Shown in pieces: positions 63,911 through 64,000 of a DNA stretch of 64,000 nt. Position 1 is the first letter of the stretch, and every line of letters starts with the position of its first letter. Under the pieces are notes generated by a model. That model was not told the origin of the DNA, made no database searches, and saw nothing but the letters and a program-made list of their open reading frames with translations. The stretch is taken from the NCBI RefSeq assembly GCF_002088935.1, contig NZ_NCSS01000004.1:434001-498000 (forward strand), read 5' to 3'. Origin of the DNA: Henriciella litoralis. GTDB taxonomy: Bacteria > Pseudomonadota > Alphaproteobacteria > Caulobacterales > Hyphomonadaceae. The position numbers were made by a program, and so were the translations under genes.

Positions 63911-64000
63911 TTAGACCAGCTCGGCAAGTTCGCACACACCCATGGCGCGTTTCAGTTTTGACTTGCTCGCCTGGCCAATGATTGCAATCCTTTCAAGGAA
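63911..64000 (-). CDS. C-terminal fragment of an unidentified gene
   Basis: An open frame enters from the right edge and ends at a TAA at 63911-63913. The 29 visible residues end with KRAMGVCELAELV. It lies on the same strand as, and 43 bases upstream of, the FMN-dependent dehydrogenase and may share its promoter. The fragment is too short to identify. Confidence 0.45.
   Translation of the reverse strand, partial: FLERIAIIGQASKSKLKRAMGVCELAELV

Noticed and set aside
1..64000. CRISPR arrays, prophage, transposases, rRNA or tRNA genes
   Set aside because: Reading both strands gave no regular repeat-spacer array, no integrase or transposase motif and no recognisable stable RNA gene.

Overview
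The window is a 64 kb chromosomal segment from an alphaproteobacterium. A GcrA-type cell-cycle regulator, a CtrA-like box and GANTC (CcrM) sites beside ftsZ, and the dcw gene order point to the Caulobacterales/Hyphomonadaceae side of the class. No rRNA, tRNA, CRISPR array, transposase or phage gene was recognised. The coding strand changes often and genes are tightly packed, many with ATGA or TGATG stop/start overlaps.

Bases 1-22953 (minus strand, read right to left) hold the division and cell-wall (dcw) cluster: mraZ, rsmH, ftsL, ftsI, murE, murF, mraY, murD, ftsW, murG, murC, [secreted TonB-C-like protein, murB relic, small HTH-like gene], murB, [a FNT channel and a TonB-dependent receptor on the opposite strand], ddl, ftsQ, ftsA and ftsZ (cut by the window edge). 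These genes make UDP-MurNAc-pentapeptide, lipid I and lipid II, and build the division ring and septal synthase. The cluster is broken twice by accessory genes, at 4.3-7.4 kb and 8.4-10.1 kb. The second break contains a decayed copy of the start of murB.

Bases 23315-31310 (plus strand) carry trkH, then proA-nadD-rsfS-rlmH, an SDR oxidoreductase, a TorF-type outer-membrane protein and a KefB-like antiporter. rsfS appears to start at a CTG codon. gcrA (minus) faces the antiporter across a hairpin terminator. From 32.2 kb come an ABC-2 permease, an ABC-F ATPase, a PAN-like secreted protein, rmuC, def, and a coupled fmt-GNAT-truA-AAA ATPase run.

Bases 41248-49000 hold a 2-hydroxyacid dehydrogenase, a CinA/PncC-type amidase, a MaoC hydratase, recA with a clear terminator, two small accessory proteins, an M23 peptidase, dodecin, a quinone oxidoreductase and rnhB. 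Bases 48918-54139 carry an acyl-CoA synthetase, a DUF900-type hydrolase fused to an OmpA domain, ttcA and a DsbA-like isomerase.

Bases 54136-64000 are more accessory. They include two secreted proteins, an XRE regulator with two related membrane proteins behind paired inverted repeats, an orphan GAF histidine kinase, a lipoprotein glucose/sorbosone dehydrogenase divergent from a lipoprotein amidohydrolase, a DUF188 protein, a PH-like membrane protein and an FMN-dependent 2-hydroxyacid dehydrogenase. The most unusual items are the broken dcw cluster with its murB relic, the XRE/membrane-protein operon, the CTG start of rsfS, and the hydrolase-OmpA fusion.
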